Positions 45,390 to 55,147 of a stretch of 64,000 nt of DNA are shown here, piece after piece. This DNA is from Acidimicrobium ferrooxidans DSM 10331 (GTDB lineage: Bacteria; Actinomycetota; Acidimicrobiia; Acidimicrobiales; Acidimicrobiaceae). Every line of letters begins with the position of its first letter. Within the stretch, counting starts at the first letter, position 1. The stretch spans positions 1,678,001-1,742,000 of the forward strand of contig NC_013124.1 of the NCBI RefSeq assembly GCF_000023265.1. The letters run 5' to 3'. Made by a program: the position numbers and the translations under genes. The notes under the pieces were generated by a model. It was not told the DNA's origin and made no database searches. It was given only the letters and a program-made list of their open reading frames with translations.

Positions 45390-46660
45390 TCCGAGAGGAG
45401 GTCCAGCTCGTCCTCCAAGCCCTCATCGAGCAGGAGGCAGCAGCAGTCATCGGCGCTCGCCGCGAAAACGAGACGAGGGACGCCAGATGCAGCGCCACGG
45501 TGAGCGCAGACCGTCTGCTCATCACCAAGGCCGGCACGTGGAGCTGCGTATCCGCACGGCTCCGCCAGAAGAGCGTGTCCCGAGCATCGGCGAGCGCTGG
45601 CGCCTGTGTCGATCGTGCCCTCGACGCCTTGGTCATGGAGGCCTGCGTCTGAGGGCGTCAGCACCCGCACGGTCGATGACCTGGTCGCGGCCCTCGGTGG
45701 GACGGGGGTCACAAGGAGCGAGGTCTCTCGCATCGTCGCAACCTCAGACGAGGAGCTGGCGGGGTTCCGTCGCCGCAGGCTGGACCATCGCTGCGTTCTG
45801 CTCCCTCCTCGCCGATGCCACCGACGCGAAGGGCCGCCTTGCCCACCGGGTCATCTCCCGCGCCGTGGTGACCATCACGGGCGTGCATGCCACCTGAGAC
45901 GCACGAGGTCCTCGGGGTCGTGCGTCGGGGACGGGCAGACCGAGAGCTTCTCGCCCGAGTACTCGAGGGAGCTCAGGGGTCCTGAGGCCTCGGTGGTGTG
46001 TGCCTCGTCATCTCCGATGTGCGAGCGCGGGCTCACCACCGCCATCGCGAGGTGCTTCATCGGGACGAGCTGGCACAGGTGCCGGATGCAGCGTGCGCGA
46101 CGTGCTCGCTCGCATCGAGGAAGGGGAGCCTGGGAGACATGAACCTCGCCTCAGATCCGCACGATCGTCGCTCGAGCCTTCCTCGGCAGCGCTCCGTACC
46201 CAGGACGACCAGGTCATCGACTCCCTTGCCCTCGAAGCTCCCCGCGGTTGTGACCGTGCTCGCCGAGGCCAAGGAGGAGGTCGCTCACCTTCTGAGAGCT
46301 TCTCGGAGGGTTGCTGGGGAACGATCTGGTCGACGAACCCGCTCAGAGCGAGTGAACCATGAGATCAAGCGGCGCACCAACGTCGTCGGGGACTTCGGCA
46401 ACGACGCTGCTCTCCTGAGGCTCGTCACCGCTGTCGTGCTCGAGCAGCACGAGGACTGGGCCGTTGCCGAGCGACACGGCCGCTAACAGGAGTGAATGGC
46501 AGAGCTCGGGGCTGCAACGAGCCGCGACGACGACACGGCGGGCACCTCGCCGACGCTTGGGGCCCCTGGCGCTCCTTGCGTGCTGGCGTCGCTCGCCGAG
46601 GCGGCACCTGCTGTGAGAGGAGGACCAGGGAGTGAACTGACACCACTCGGTGGGACGTGA
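45390..46660 (+). pseudogene. IS256-family transposase, multiply frameshifted
   Basis: Pieces in different frames match a Mutator-type transposase in order. They are IREEVQLVLQALIEQEAAAV, GTRTVDDLVAALGGTGVTRS-type sequence (STRTVDDLVAALGG, TRSEVSRI), a degraded DDE region (VISD near 46003, WHRC) and the well-preserved C-terminus VNHEIKRRTNVVGDFGNDAA with LRLVTAVVLEQHEDWAVAE. At least four frame changes and internal losses are present. DNA at 45200-45389 and 46661-46875 flanks it without a recognisable gene. Confidence 0.85.
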
Positions 46661-46875
46661 TCTCGTTGCCCGAGAACCTCAGAACCGCTGGCGGGCCAGC
46701 GCCCAGTACGGCGCCGGGCGATCCGGGGTAAGACTTCCCCCCTCGGCCAGCCTCCGTGGATCTGCTCTGGCATGTCGAGCTCCCCGCGCTCTGTGTGGTC
46801 TGCCTTACGTGTCCATGCTGATCAGAGTCCTCGCACGGCGGGTGGGCTCGATGGGGCGGCCAGCCTGAGTGGTTG

Positions 46876-46956
46876 CGATTCTGGCGATTTCTACGATTCT
46901 GGCGATTTCTACGATTCTTGCGATTCTTGCGATTCTTGCGATTCTTGCGATTTCTG
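46876..46956. repeat. Nine tandem 9-bp units before the HTH/PIN operon
   Basis: The array reads CGATTCTGG, CGATTTCTA, the same pair again, CGATTCTTG four times, then CGATTTCTG. It is AT-rich against the surrounding DNA and ends two bases before the TACAGT -10. Unit junctions create TTGCGA; one copy (46936-46941) lies 16 bases before the -10, at -35 spacing. It may be an operator array for the HTH protein encoded downstream. Confidence 0.9.
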
Positions 46957-46957
46957 C

Positions 46958-46963
46958 TACAGT
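46958..46963 (+). promoter_or_regulatory. -10 hexamer TACAGT, leaderless start
   Basis: TACAGT, six bases, then GTG 46970. TTGCGA at 46936-46941 is a -35 candidate inside the repeat array. Confidence 0.6.
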
Positions 46964-46969
46964 GTTGTC

Positions 46970-47524
46970 GTGGTGTCAACCAACCAAGTCGGCAACGAAG
47001 CCTCGACCACTCTCATGCACCCCAGGCCGGGCGAAGACGTCGTCCTGCCCCCCACGGACCTCGGCCCGCTCGTCCACCTGGCTCGGTTCCTGGAAGCTCA
47101 CACCGAACCAGCGATGCTCCGTGGTCCAGACGGCGAGAACATCCCACTACCACCTGAGGTCTACACGGTCTTGCGCCAGGTGGTCGAGGTCATGCGACAG
47201 GGTAAGGCTGCCCTCATCGCCCCCCAAGGACTACTCCTCACCACACAGGAAGCAGCGGATTTCCTCGGCATCAGTCGGCCTACCCTCGTCCGACTCCTAG
47301 AGGAAGGGGCCATACCGTTCGAGAAGCCGAACCGTCACCGCCGCATCCGCCTCGAACACCTCGTCGACTTCCAGCATCGTCGCTCGACAGATCGTCGCGC
47401 GGTCCTCGACCAACTCACGGAGCAAGCCAGCGAGCTGGGGCTCTACGAGGAGACGGAGGCCACCTACGCCAAGGCGCTGAGGGAGGCTCGTCGGAGCCTG
47501 GCCAGGAAGAAGATCGCGGACTGA
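46970..47524 (+). CDS. Excisionase-type HTH antitoxin
   Basis: The 184-residue protein has a MerR/excisionase-like helix-turn-helix near residues 85-125 (LLTTQEAADFLGISRPTLVR, then LLEEGAIPFEKPNRHRRIRL). An N-terminal arm carries PLPPEVYTVLRQVVEVM, and a charged C-terminal helix follows. Genes of this shape commonly precede PIN-domain toxins and act as antitoxin and autorepressor. It lies four bases upstream of the PIN gene. GTG 46973 is an alternative start. Confidence 0.82.
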   Translation: MVSTNQVGNEASTTLMHPRPGEDVVLPPTDLGPLVHLARFLEAHTEPAMLRGPDGENIPLPPEVYTVLRQVVEVMRQGKAALIAPQGLLLTTQEAADFLGISRPTLVRLLEEGAIPFEKPNRHRRIRLEHLVDFQHRRSTDRRAVLDQLTEQASELGLYEETEATYAKALREARRSLARKKIAD

Positions 47525-47528
47525 CGTC

Positions 47529-48089
47529 GTGGCTCGCTACGCGGTGGTCTTGGACGCGTGCGTCCTCGTGCCGGTTACGCTCGCCGACACTCTCCTTCGG
47601 CTCGCAGAGCTCGGGCTCTATCGGCCACTCTGGTCCAAGCGGATCCTCGCGGAGGCCACCAAGGCCACCGTCGAGGTCCACCCCAACATCCCTCGGGAGG
47701 TCCTCGAGCAGCGGTTCCGCGAGATCGAGCGCGCATTCGAGGATGCTTGCGTCCGGGGCTGGCATCCGCTCGAGCACGGCTTGACCCTCCCCGACCCGGA
47801 CGACCGCCACGTCGTCGCAGCTGCGCTTGCCGGCGGAGCAGACGCCATCGTCACGAGGAACCTCCGCGACTACCCGAGGGGCGCCCTCGCCGATCTCACG
47901 ATCGAAGTCACTCACCCCGATGACTTCCTCCTCGACCAACTCGACCTCGCGCCGAAGGCAGTACTTGACGCCATCGAGCAGCAGGCTGCCAACACGCGGC
48001 AGCCCTCGCTCACGCCACGCGATGTCATCGCCCGACTGGCCCGCTGCGGTGTGCCCACCTTCGCCGACAAGATCGGCCGAATGATCTGA
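47529..48089 (+). CDS. PIN-domain toxin partner
   Basis: The 186-residue protein has a PIN-like nuclease core: VVLDACVLVPVTLAD (first Asp), an acidic helix around ERAFEDACVRG, LPDPDDRHVVAAAL (Asp pair) and DAIVTRNLRDYP. A C-terminal helical extension of about 60 residues is typical of the larger PIN proteins paired with HTH antitoxins. RNA cleavage is the likely activity. Four bases separate it from the antitoxin gene, so they form one operon. Confidence 0.85.
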   Translation: MARYAVVLDACVLVPVTLADTLLRLAELGLYRPLWSKRILAEATKATVEVHPNIPREVLEQRFREIERAFEDACVRGWHPLEHGLTLPDPDDRHVVAAALAGGADAIVTRNLRDYPRGALADLTIEVTHPDDFLLDQLDLAPKAVLDAIEQQAANTRQPSLTPRDVIARLARCGVPTFADKIGRMI

Positions 48090-48885
48090 CCGACCGGCAC
48101 CCGAAACCGAGTCCACCTTCACTGTCGAACCGACATTCTCACACGACCGCTCACTGGTCCCGCTCCGCTTCCGTGACGCAGAGCGCGCCGGACTTCTGAC
48201 ACCTGGTCAATACCGCGCAAGTCCGTCGCCGTCCGCGACGTCATGCTGATTCAGACAAACCAGCTCGAGCCACCTCGGACGTGAGGCCTCAGTCGAATGA
48301 GTGCTCGAGCCGGGCTGCGCCTCACGCGGCACGCGGGTCGTACTGTGAGCCATTGGTCACTCACGCACCGTCGAGCGCTCATGTCTGGCGCGACGAGCCC
48401 TCGTGCGCGCCCGCATCGCTTTGCAACGGACCTGCCTAGGAGCGTCCCGAGCGAGATCCACGTGGTCGTCGATCAGCGCCGACGGATCGTCACTCGCCGC
48501 TGCAAGCCGAACGATGGGCAATCCGAGCCGTTCGAGGCGTCTTCGCCGCTCACGACAAGCCATCCGCTCACGCCCCGGAGACGTGCTCTCTGGTGAGTCG
48601 GCCCCTAGGTGCAACCGAAGCCCACCACGCGCATGACAGCCGCCAACTCCCGGCGGGAGGCTTCGAGTCCGTCAGGCCGTCTCGAGAGCATTGCCGATAC
48701 ACTGGCGCGGACCAGTCGGCGCACCGTTAACCCGGCCACCCGCGGCGACGGACGACACGATCGCCAGCAGGCTCGTACCGGTCAATCGAGCGCACACGCC
48801 ACTCGACCTCTCCCAGCGGCCCCTCTCAACACCGCGACGACAGCGACGAAGGCCAGCAATCGCTCCCCTCCCAGCACGACGGGAG
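48090..48885. other. Long stretch without an intact gene
   Basis: No supported gene is present. On the minus strand near 48380-48600 one frame reads GADSPESTSPGRERMACRE and RRRRLERLGLPIVRLA. This faintly resembles the C-terminal half of DUF559-type endonuclease-fold proteins, preceded in another frame by a short Met-started segment near 48690. It may be a decayed gene, but the evidence is weak. Confidence 0.25.
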
Positions 48886-49332
48886 CTACCAGCGACGACG
48901 ACCCCACAACGACGAGCGCCCGAGCCGCGGCAGGATGCGAAACGCCATCCACCCCATCCAGGCGAACGCAACGACCATGAGGAGCATCGGTCGCACCATC
49001 CATGGTGCCGTTCCAATGAACAGCACGGCGGCATACACCAGGAGCACCGTCCTGAGAACGTGCGTCCGATGGCGACGCTGCACCCGTACGGGAGCTTCCG
49101 CAGCCACGGGGAGCGTGCCCGGAGCCGTAACGGGGGGAAGGAACGGGAGCGCGTGCGGAACGTCGGTCACGAGTGCGCCGAGATCACGGTAGGTCCGCGC
49201 GACGTGGAGATGCTCGAGTCGCTCTTCGAACTCCATGGGATCGAGCCGGCCCTCTTGAAACGCTGAGCGCAGCACCTCTTCGACCGCATCGCGGTCTGCT
49301 TGCGAACACCGCACCTCGTCGAAGTCGCTCAC
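48886..49332 (-). CDS. DUF1707 (SHOCT-like) membrane protein
   Basis: The 148-residue protein begins with a DUF1707 domain: RCSQADRDAVEEVLRSAFQE, then GRLDPMEFEERLEHLHVART. Two hydrophobic segments near residues 95-135 follow, with a basic C-terminal tail. This small actinobacterial family is thought to be membrane-associated; its role is unknown. GTG 49332 follows TACGAT by exactly six bases. It is divergent from dnaE1, 123 bp away. Confidence 0.88.
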   Translation of the reverse strand: MSDFDEVRCSQADRDAVEEVLRSAFQEGRLDPMEFEERLEHLHVARTYRDLGALVTDVPHALPFLPPVTAPGTLPVAAEAPVRVQRRHRTHVLRTVLLVYAAVLFIGTAPWMVRPMLLMVVAFAWMGWMAFRILPRLGRSSLWGRRRW

Positions 49333-49338
49333 GCAGCC

Positions 49339-49344
49339 ATCGTA
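49339..49344 (-). promoter_or_regulatory. -10 hexamer TACGAT, leaderless start
   Basis: On the minus strand TACGAT, six bases, then GTG 49332. Confidence 0.5.
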
Positions 49345-49443
49345 TCACGACCGCTCGTCACGCGTACGAGAGCCCGAACCGAGGATCTCACGGCGACCTC
49401 ACGAGACGGGCCACCCGTCACAGGCGAGGCCGCGGGGCGCAGG

Positions 49444-49449
49444 TAGCGT
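49444..49449 (+). promoter_or_regulatory. -10 hexamer TAGCGT, leaderless start of dnaE1
   Basis: TAGCGT, six bases, then GTG 49456. No Shine-Dalgarno sequence is present. Confidence 0.55.
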
Positions 49450-49455
49450 GGTGCC

Positions 49456-52400
49456 GTGCGCTCGTTCGTCCACCTCCACACTCACACCGAGTACTCCATG
49501 CTCGACGGCGCGTCGCGCATCAACGATCTCCTGCGTGCCGCAGCCGCCGACGGCCAGCCCGCCCTCGCGATCACCGACCACGGCAACCTCTACGGTGCGC
49601 TCGAGTTCTACAAGGCCGCCACACGCACCGGCGTGCGCCCCATCATCGGCCTCGAGGCCTACATGGCGGGGGGCTCCCGGTTCGAGCGCCCGCAACGTCG
49701 CGGACGCCTCGACGACACGGGCGGCGAGAGCGAGCGAGGTGAGAAGCTCTACTACCACCTCACGCTGCTCGCGGAGAACGAGACCGGTTACCACAACCTC
49801 ATCCAGCTCTCCTCGCGTGCGTTCCTCGAGGGCTACTACTACAAGCCCCGCATCGACTTCGAGCTCCTCGAGGAGCACCGCGAGGGACTCATCGCGCTCA
49901 CCGGGTGTCTCGGTGGGCTCGTCCTCCAGCACCTCCTTCGCGGCGACGAGGAGGGAGCGCGCACGGTCGCCGGAACGCTGCGCGAGATCCTCGGCCCGGA
50001 CAACGTCTTCGTCGAGCTCCAAGATCACGGGCTGGCCGAACAGCGCCGAACCAACCCCCAACTCCTCGAGCTCGCCAAGCACCTCGGGCTGCGGACCGTG
50101 GCCACCAACGACTCCCACTACACGCACCGCGAGGACCACGAGACCCACGATGCGCTGCTGTGCGTCCAGACCGGCGCGACCATCAACGACCAGAATCGCT
50201 TCCGCTTCGAGGGATCGGAGCACTACCTCAAGAGCGCCGAGGAGATGCGTGAGCGCTTCCGCGAGGTGCCCGAGGCCTGTGACGCGACCCTCGACATCGC
50301 CGAGCGCTGCTCGTTGGAGCTGACCTTTGGCCAGCCGGCGCTTCCCGAGATCGACATCCCGGTCCGGATCACGGGTGCGACCTACGACGAGCGCGCAGGT
50401 GAGTACCTCGCCGAGCTGGTCTGGCAGGGCGCGCGGGCGCGCTACGGCAACGATCTCGACGAGACCACGAGCGAGCGGATTCGCTACGAGCTCTCCGTGA
50501 TCGAGTCCATGGGCTTTCCGGGCTACTTCCTCGTGGTCTGGGACCTGATCCGTCATGCCCGCGAGGCTCACATTCGCGTCGGCCCGGGACGAGGTAGCGC
50601 GGCGGGCAGCGTGGTCGCTTACTGCCTCGGGATCACCCAGATCGATCCGCTCGCCTACGACCTCATCTTCGAGCGCTTCCTCAACCCAGGCCGCAAGCAG
50701 ATGCCCGACATCGACATGGACTTCGACGAGCGCTACCGAGGCGAGATGATCCGCTACGCGGCCGAGCGCTACGGGCATGATCACGTCGCCCAGATCGTGA
50801 CGTTCTCCACCATCAAGGCTCGAGCTGCCGTACGCGACGCCGCACGGGTCCTTGGCTACCCGTACGCCGTCGGCGACAAGATCGCCAAGGCGATGCCGCC
50901 GCTCGTCATGGGACGAGACACGCCGCTTGCTGCCTGCCTCGAGCTCACGCCCGGCCACGAGGACGGCTACGCTCAAGCGGCGGCCCTTCGCGAGATGGTC
51001 GAGAGCGATCCGGACGTGGCGCGGGTCGTCCAGGTCGCCAAGGGCCTCGAAGGCCTGCGGCGTCAGGACGGCATCCATGCAGCCGCGGTGGTGATCTCGC
51101 GTGACCCGCTGACGGAGTACCTGCCCATCCAACGCAAGCCCGATCCAGGCCAGGATCCATCCGAGGCACCCATCGTCACGCAGTTCGAGATGCATGGCGT
51201 GGAGGAACTCGGCCTCCTGAAGATGGATTTCCTCGGGCTGAGGACCCTCTCGGTCATCGATCGCGCCGTGGAGCTGATCCGGGCGACGCGGGGCGTCGAC
51301 CTCGACATCGACGCCATCGCCCTCGACGACGAGGCCACCTTCGCGATGCTGCGCGCGGGTGACGCCATCGGTGTCTTCCAGCTCGAAGGCGGGCCGATGC
51401 GCCAGCTCATGCGCCAGCTCGCCCCGAGCCGCTTCGAGGACGTGGCCGCGCTCGTGGCCCTCTACCGTCCCGGCCCGATGGCGGCCAACATGCACGTCGA
51501 CTATGCCGACCGCAAGAACGGCCGCAAGCCGGTGAGCTACCTGCACCCAGACCTCGAGCCGGTGCTCCGCGACACCTACGGCCTCATGATCTACCAAGAG
51601 TCGATGATGCGCGTCGCTCAGCAGATCGCGGGCTACTCCCTCGAGGAAGCCGACAACTTGCGCAAGGCCTGCGGCAAGAAGATCCGGACCCTCATCGCCG
51701 CCGAACGCGAGAAGTTCATCGCCGGTTGCGTCGCGAGCGGCTACGGACCCGAACTTGGTACCGCACTCTTCGACATCATCGAGCCCTTTGCGGACTACGC
51801 CTTCAACAAGAGCCACGCCTTCGGCTACGGGCTCGTCAGCTATCAGACGGCCTACCTGAAGGCCAACTTCCCCGTCCAGTTCCTCGCGGCCATCTTGACG
51901 AGTGTGCGCGACGACAAGGACAAGTTGGCCGTCTACCTCGCCGACGCCGCAGCCCACCACATCGCGGTCCTCGTGCCCGACGTCAACGCCTCCGACGTCG
52001 ACTTCAGCGTCACGAGCGGTCCTGAGGGCGAGCAGATCCGTTTCGGCCTTGCTGCCGTGCGCAACGTCGGGGAGGGCCTCGTGCGCTCGATCATCGACGA
52101 GCGCACGCGAAGCGGTCCGTTCACGAGCTTTGCCGACTTCTTGCTGCGGGTCGATGCGAGCGTCCTGAACCGCCGCACCTTAGAGTCGCTCATCAAGGCC
52201 GGGGCCTTCGACTCGTTCGGACACCCACGGCGGGCCCTCTACGAAGCGCTCGAGGGCGCGCTCGAACGGGTCAACGAGCGGCGCCGCCAGCGCGACCGAG
52301 GCCTCGGGTCCCTCTTCGAAGAGCCCTCCGAGGACGAGAGCGTCGTCCCGGATCTGCGCCTCGACATCGGTTCGGTGGAGTGGAGCACGCCAGAGCTCCT

Positions 52401-53025
52401 CGCCTTCGAGCGCGACATGCTCGGGCTCTACGTCTCCGCGCACCCGATGCACGGCGTCAACGTCGACCGGCTCGGACGGGACGTCACCCCCATCTTGGAT
52501 CTCATCGAGGCCGATACGCCTCCCGGCGAACCGGTGACGGTCGTCGGGGCGATCACAGCGCTCGCGCAACGGACGACGCGCAAGGGCGACCTCATGGCCA
52601 CCTTGCGGCTCGAAGACCTGCAAGCTGGGATCGAGGTCATGGTGTTCCCGAAGACCATGGCAGATCACGGGCTGCACCTGAAGCAGGATGCCATCGTCGC
52701 GATCACCGGCCGTATCGACGGCCGCGAAGACGGCCGCACGCTGGTCGCGCTCGCCATCGAGCCCGTCGATACGGCCGCGCTCACCAGTGACGACGCGGCG
52801 GACGGCGCCACTGACGCGGTGGTGCTGCGACTGCCCAAGCGCCTCGCCGTCCCAGATTCGCTCGTTCGACTGCGTAACGTGCTCGCGGATCACGTCGGCA
52901 CGGCGCGTGCGGTCCTCGACATCGAAGGCATGCGCTTCGAGCTCGCCAGCACCAGCGTCCGCCCCGGATCGAGCCTGGTGGGGCACCTGCGCAACGTGTT
53001 CGGAGATCAGGTCCGTGTCGACTGA
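49456..53025 (+). CDS. dnaE1: Replicative DNA polymerase III alpha subunit
   Basis: The 1189-residue protein has an N-terminal PHP domain (FVHLHTHTEYSMLDGASR) and the polymerase core with GPGRGSAAGSVVAYCLG. The catalytic Asp motif PDIDMDFDE is near residue 417. The tower and fingers region follows, then helix-hairpin-helix and OB domains (VTVVGAITALAQRTTRKG). Full length and the complete C-terminus mark the replicative enzyme, in contrast to dnaE2 at 21682. The last 11 bases overlap the S51-like gene. Confidence 0.97.
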   Translation: MRSFVHLHTHTEYSMLDGASRINDLLRAAAADGQPALAITDHGNLYGALEFYKAATRTGVRPIIGLEAYMAGGSRFERPQRRGRLDDTGGESERGEKLYYHLTLLAENETGYHNLIQLSSRAFLEGYYYKPRIDFELLEEHREGLIALTGCLGGLVLQHLLRGDEEGARTVAGTLREILGPDNVFVELQDHGLAEQRRTNPQLLELAKHLGLRTVATNDSHYTHREDHETHDALLCVQTGATINDQNRFRFEGSEHYLKSAEEMRERFREVPEACDATLDIAERCSLELTFGQPALPEIDIPVRITGATYDERAGEYLAELVWQGARARYGNDLDETTSERIRYELSVIESMGFPGYFLVVWDLIRHAREAHIRVGPGRGSAAGSVVAYCLGITQIDPLAYDLIFERFLNPGRKQMPDIDMDFDERYRGEMIRYAAERYGHDHVAQIVTFSTIKARAAVRDAARVLGYPYAVGDKIAKAMPPLVMGRDTPLAACLELTPGHEDGYAQAAALREMVESDPDVARVVQVAKGLEGLRRQDGIHAAAVVISRDPLTEYLPIQRKPDPGQDPSEAPIVTQFEMHGVEELGLLKMDFLGLRTLSVIDRAVELIRATRGVDLDIDAIALDDEATFAMLRAGDAIGVFQLEGGPMRQLMRQLAPSRFEDVAALVALYRPGPMAANMHVDYADRKNGRKPVSYLHPDLEPVLRDTYGLMIYQESMMRVAQQIAGYSLEEADNLRKACGKKIRTLIAAEREKFIAGCVASGYGPELGTALFDIIEPFADYAFNKSHAFGYGLVSYQTAYLKANFPVQFLAAILTSVRDDKDKLAVYLADAAAHHIAVLVPDVNASDVDFSVTSGPEGEQIRFGLAAVRNVGEGLVRSIIDERTRSGPFTSFADFLLRVDASVLNRRTLESLIKAGAFDSFGHPRRALYEALEGALERVNERRRQRDRGLGSLFEEPSEDESVVPDLRLDIGSVEWSTPELLAFERDMLGLYVSAHPMHGVNVDRLGRDVTPILDLIEADTPPGEPVTVVGAITALAQRTTRKGDLMATLRLEDLQAGIEVMVFPKTMADHGLHLKQDAIVAITGRIDGREDGRTLVALAIEPVDTAALTSDDAADGATDAVVLRLPKRLAVPDSLVRLRNVLADHVGTARAVLDIEGMRFELASTSVRPGSSLVGHLRNVFGDQVRVD

Positions 53026-53719
53026 CGGCCCACGCATCGCCCTGGTGGGATCGGGCGAGTACCTCCCGGCGATGGCGCCCCTCGAAGCGTCGCTCATCGG
53101 TCGGGGTCGCAACTACGTCCAGATTCCGCTCGCGGCTGGCCAAGAGAGCGATGAACGCTTCGCCTACTGGGTCGACCTCGGACGTGAGCAGGCCGCGCGC
53201 CTCGGCGTCACGGCGCACACGGTCCTCGCACGCTCCCGAGCCGACGCCGACGACCCTCGCTGGGCACGTCTCGTCGCCGGTGCCGATCTCGTCTACCTCT
53301 CGGGGGGCAACCCATTCCACCTCGCCAGCAGCCTTCGCGGAAGCCGGTTGTGGTCGGCGATCGTCGACGCGCTCGGTCGCGGTGTGGCGCTGGCGGGCTG
53401 CTCAGCCGGGGCGATGGTGCTCGGCGGCCTCATCGGATCGCTGCGCTCACCCACGCAGCACGCCGAGCCCGGGCTCGGTGTGCTGCCGGGGACCAGCATT
53501 CTGCCCCACTTCGATCGAGCTCGGCATTGGATGCCGACCGAGCTGGGGGCCGTCGCCGGCGCCGAACGAACGATCGGCATCGACGAACTCACCGCGCTCG
53601 TCGGCGAGGGCACGACGTTTCGTCCCTGGGGAACCGGGCGCTGCTGGGTCGTCGAGGGGACCTCGACGACACCGATCTCCGACGCCATCGACCTGCCCGT
53701 CGTCATCCCCGCCACGTAG
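53015..53719 (+). CDS. S51 peptidase/class I glutaminase-like protein
   Basis: The 234-residue protein has IALVGSGEYLPAM, LVYLSGGNPFHLA and the nucleophile elbow GCSAGAMVLGG with Ser, then LPHFDRARHW. This is the layout of peptidase E/cyanophycinase-type serine hydrolases of the class I glutaminase-like fold. The substrate is unknown and no cyanophycin synthetase is near. The GTG at 53015 lies inside the end of dnaE1, so translation is probably coupled. Confidence 0.82.
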   Translation: MSTDGPRIALVGSGEYLPAMAPLEASLIGRGRNYVQIPLAAGQESDERFAYWVDLGREQAARLGVTAHTVLARSRADADDPRWARLVAGADLVYLSGGNPFHLASSLRGSRLWSAIVDALGRGVALAGCSAGAMVLGGLIGSLRSPTQHAEPGLGVLPGTSILPHFDRARHWMPTELGAVAGAERTIGIDELTALVGEGTTFRPWGTGRCWVVEGTSTTPISDAIDLPVVIPAT

Positions 53720-53734
53720 CCGCGGACGAATCGC

Positions 53735-55147
53735 TCAGTGGTGGAAGGACTCCCGCACGGTCGGATGCACTGGCGGCGGGGTCCCGTGGCGCTCGAGCAC
53801 CTCGACACACTCGGCGAGGTCATCGAGGAACAGCGTTGCCATGTCCGCGGAGAACTCGCTGCGCACCACGGCGCGCATCACCGTGACGTCGCTCATCGCA
53901 TCAGGCATGGGATAGGCCGGCACCTGCCACCCATAAGCGCGCAGCTCGTGTGAGAGGTGATTGAGGTCCCACGGTCGCACCTCACCTGGCCGCAGACGCC
54001 ACGCCACGACAGGGATGTCACGCCCGTCGCCGATCACCTCGAACGGTCCGAGCGATGCCAGCTCGTCGGCGATCATGCGAGCGACTCGTTGGGCACTCGC
54101 GTGCACGGCGGTGAAGCCCTCGCGGCCCAGTCGCAAGAAGGTGTAGTACTGCAGGAGCACCTGCGCCCCCGGGCGAGAGAAGTTCAGCGCCAGCGTCGGC
54201 ATGTCACCGCCGAGATAGGCGACACGAAAGATCAGCTCTTCGGGAACGTCCGTCGCTTGGCGCCATACGACCCAGCCGAGTCCGGGATAGACGAGCCCGA
54301 ACTTGTGGCCCGATGCGTTGATCGAGACGACTCGCGGTAGGCGGAAGTCCCAGTCGAGCTGTGGCTCGAGGAACGGCGCGACAAACCCGCCCGAGGCGCC
54401 GTCGACGTGGATCGGGATGTCGAGACCCGTACGCTCGTAGAGCTCGTCGAGGGCACGCGCGATCTCGGCGACCGGCTCGTAGACCCCCGTGTACGTCACG
54501 CCAAGGATCGGCACGACACCGATCGTGCGCTCGTCCACCGCCGCGAGTACCCCGTCGGCGTCCAGCGTCGGGTGCTCGGGCGTGACCGGAACGTAACGAG
54601 GCTCGACCTCGAAGTAGTTAGCGAACTTCTCCCACACCACCTGCACGGCGGAGCTCACGACGATGTTCGGCCGATCCGTCGGCGCCCCCGTGGCGCGACG
54701 GGCGATCTGCCAACGCCGCTTGAGCGCGAGGCCTGCGAGCATGCACGCCTCTGACGAACCCGTGGTGGAGACACCGATCGTGGTGTCGGGATCGGGCGCA
54801 TGCCACAGATCGGCGAGCATCCGAACACAGCGACCCTCGATCGCTGCCGTCTGCGGGTACTCGTCCTTGTCGATCATGTTCTTGTCGACCGCCTCGGCAT
54901 AGAGACGATCGGCTTGCGGCTCCATCCACGTGGTCACGAAGGTCGCAAGGTTGAGGCGCGCGTTGCCATCCATCGCGATCTCGTCGTGAATCACCTGGTA
55001 AGCGAGGTCGGGACCGAGACCATCGCTCCGCAGCCGTGCACGTGGTACACCCTCGGTGAGCTCGCGGACGAAGAGCGGATTGATCGGGAGGTCCTTCGAG
55101 AACGTGTGTCGCCGTGGTGACGAGTGCCGTCGAGCCAACCTGATCAT
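53735..55147 (-). CDS. gadB: Glutamate decarboxylase
   Basis: The 470-residue PLP enzyme converts glutamate to GABA with uptake of a proton. Recognisable are NARLNLATFVTTWMEPQAD, STTGSSEACMLAGLALKRRW, HVDGASGGFVAPFLEP and the PLP Lys in INASGHKFGLVYPG near residue 279. The family's C-terminal region is present but ends without a calmodulin-binding extension. It could serve acid tolerance or nitrogen metabolism; no GABA antiporter is adjacent. The ATG at 55147 overlaps its own purine-rich GAAGGAG site closely, so a start further in is possible. Confidence 0.93.
   Translation of the reverse strand: MIRLARRHSSPRRHTFSKDLPINPLFVRELTEGVPRARLRSDGLGPDLAYQVIHDEIAMDGNARLNLATFVTTWMEPQADRLYAEAVDKNMIDKDEYPQTAAIEGRCVRMLADLWHAPDPDTTIGVSTTGSSEACMLAGLALKRRWQIARRATGAPTDRPNIVVSSAVQVVWEKFANYFEVEPRYVPVTPEHPTLDADGVLAAVDERTIGVVPILGVTYTGVYEPVAEIARALDELYERTGLDIPIHVDGASGGFVAPFLEPQLDWDFRLPRVVSINASGHKFGLVYPGLGWVVWRQATDVPEELIFRVAYLGGDMPTLALNFSRPGAQVLLQYYTFLRLGREGFTAVHASAQRVARMIADELASLGPFEVIGDGRDIPVVAWRLRPGEVRPWDLNHLSHELRAYGWQVPAYPMPDAMSDVTVMRAVVRSEFSADMATLFLDDLAECVEVLERHGTPPPVHPTVRESFHH

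Noticed and set aside
46876-46956. CRISPR-like array
   Set aside because: The 9-bp units are directly adjacent with no spacers, and no cas genes are near. The 16-bp repeat at 7295-7342 fails for the same reasons.
49399-51960. An 853-codon open frame antisense to dnaE1
   Set aside because: It is a GC-rich shadow of a certain gene, with no motifs and no ribosome site. Similar long antisense frames lie opposite mfd (1199-3631), dnaE2 (21559-23406) and imuB (24849-26786) and were rejected for the same reason.
53015-53719. Cyanophycinase in a cyanophycin pathway
   Set aside because: The fold fits, but there is no cphA or cphA2-like gene nearby. The general S51-like label is safer.
53735-55147. 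A GAD acid-resistance system using the APC permease at 39348
   Set aside because: The two genes are about 13 kb apart with unrelated neighbours, so nothing in the sequence links them.
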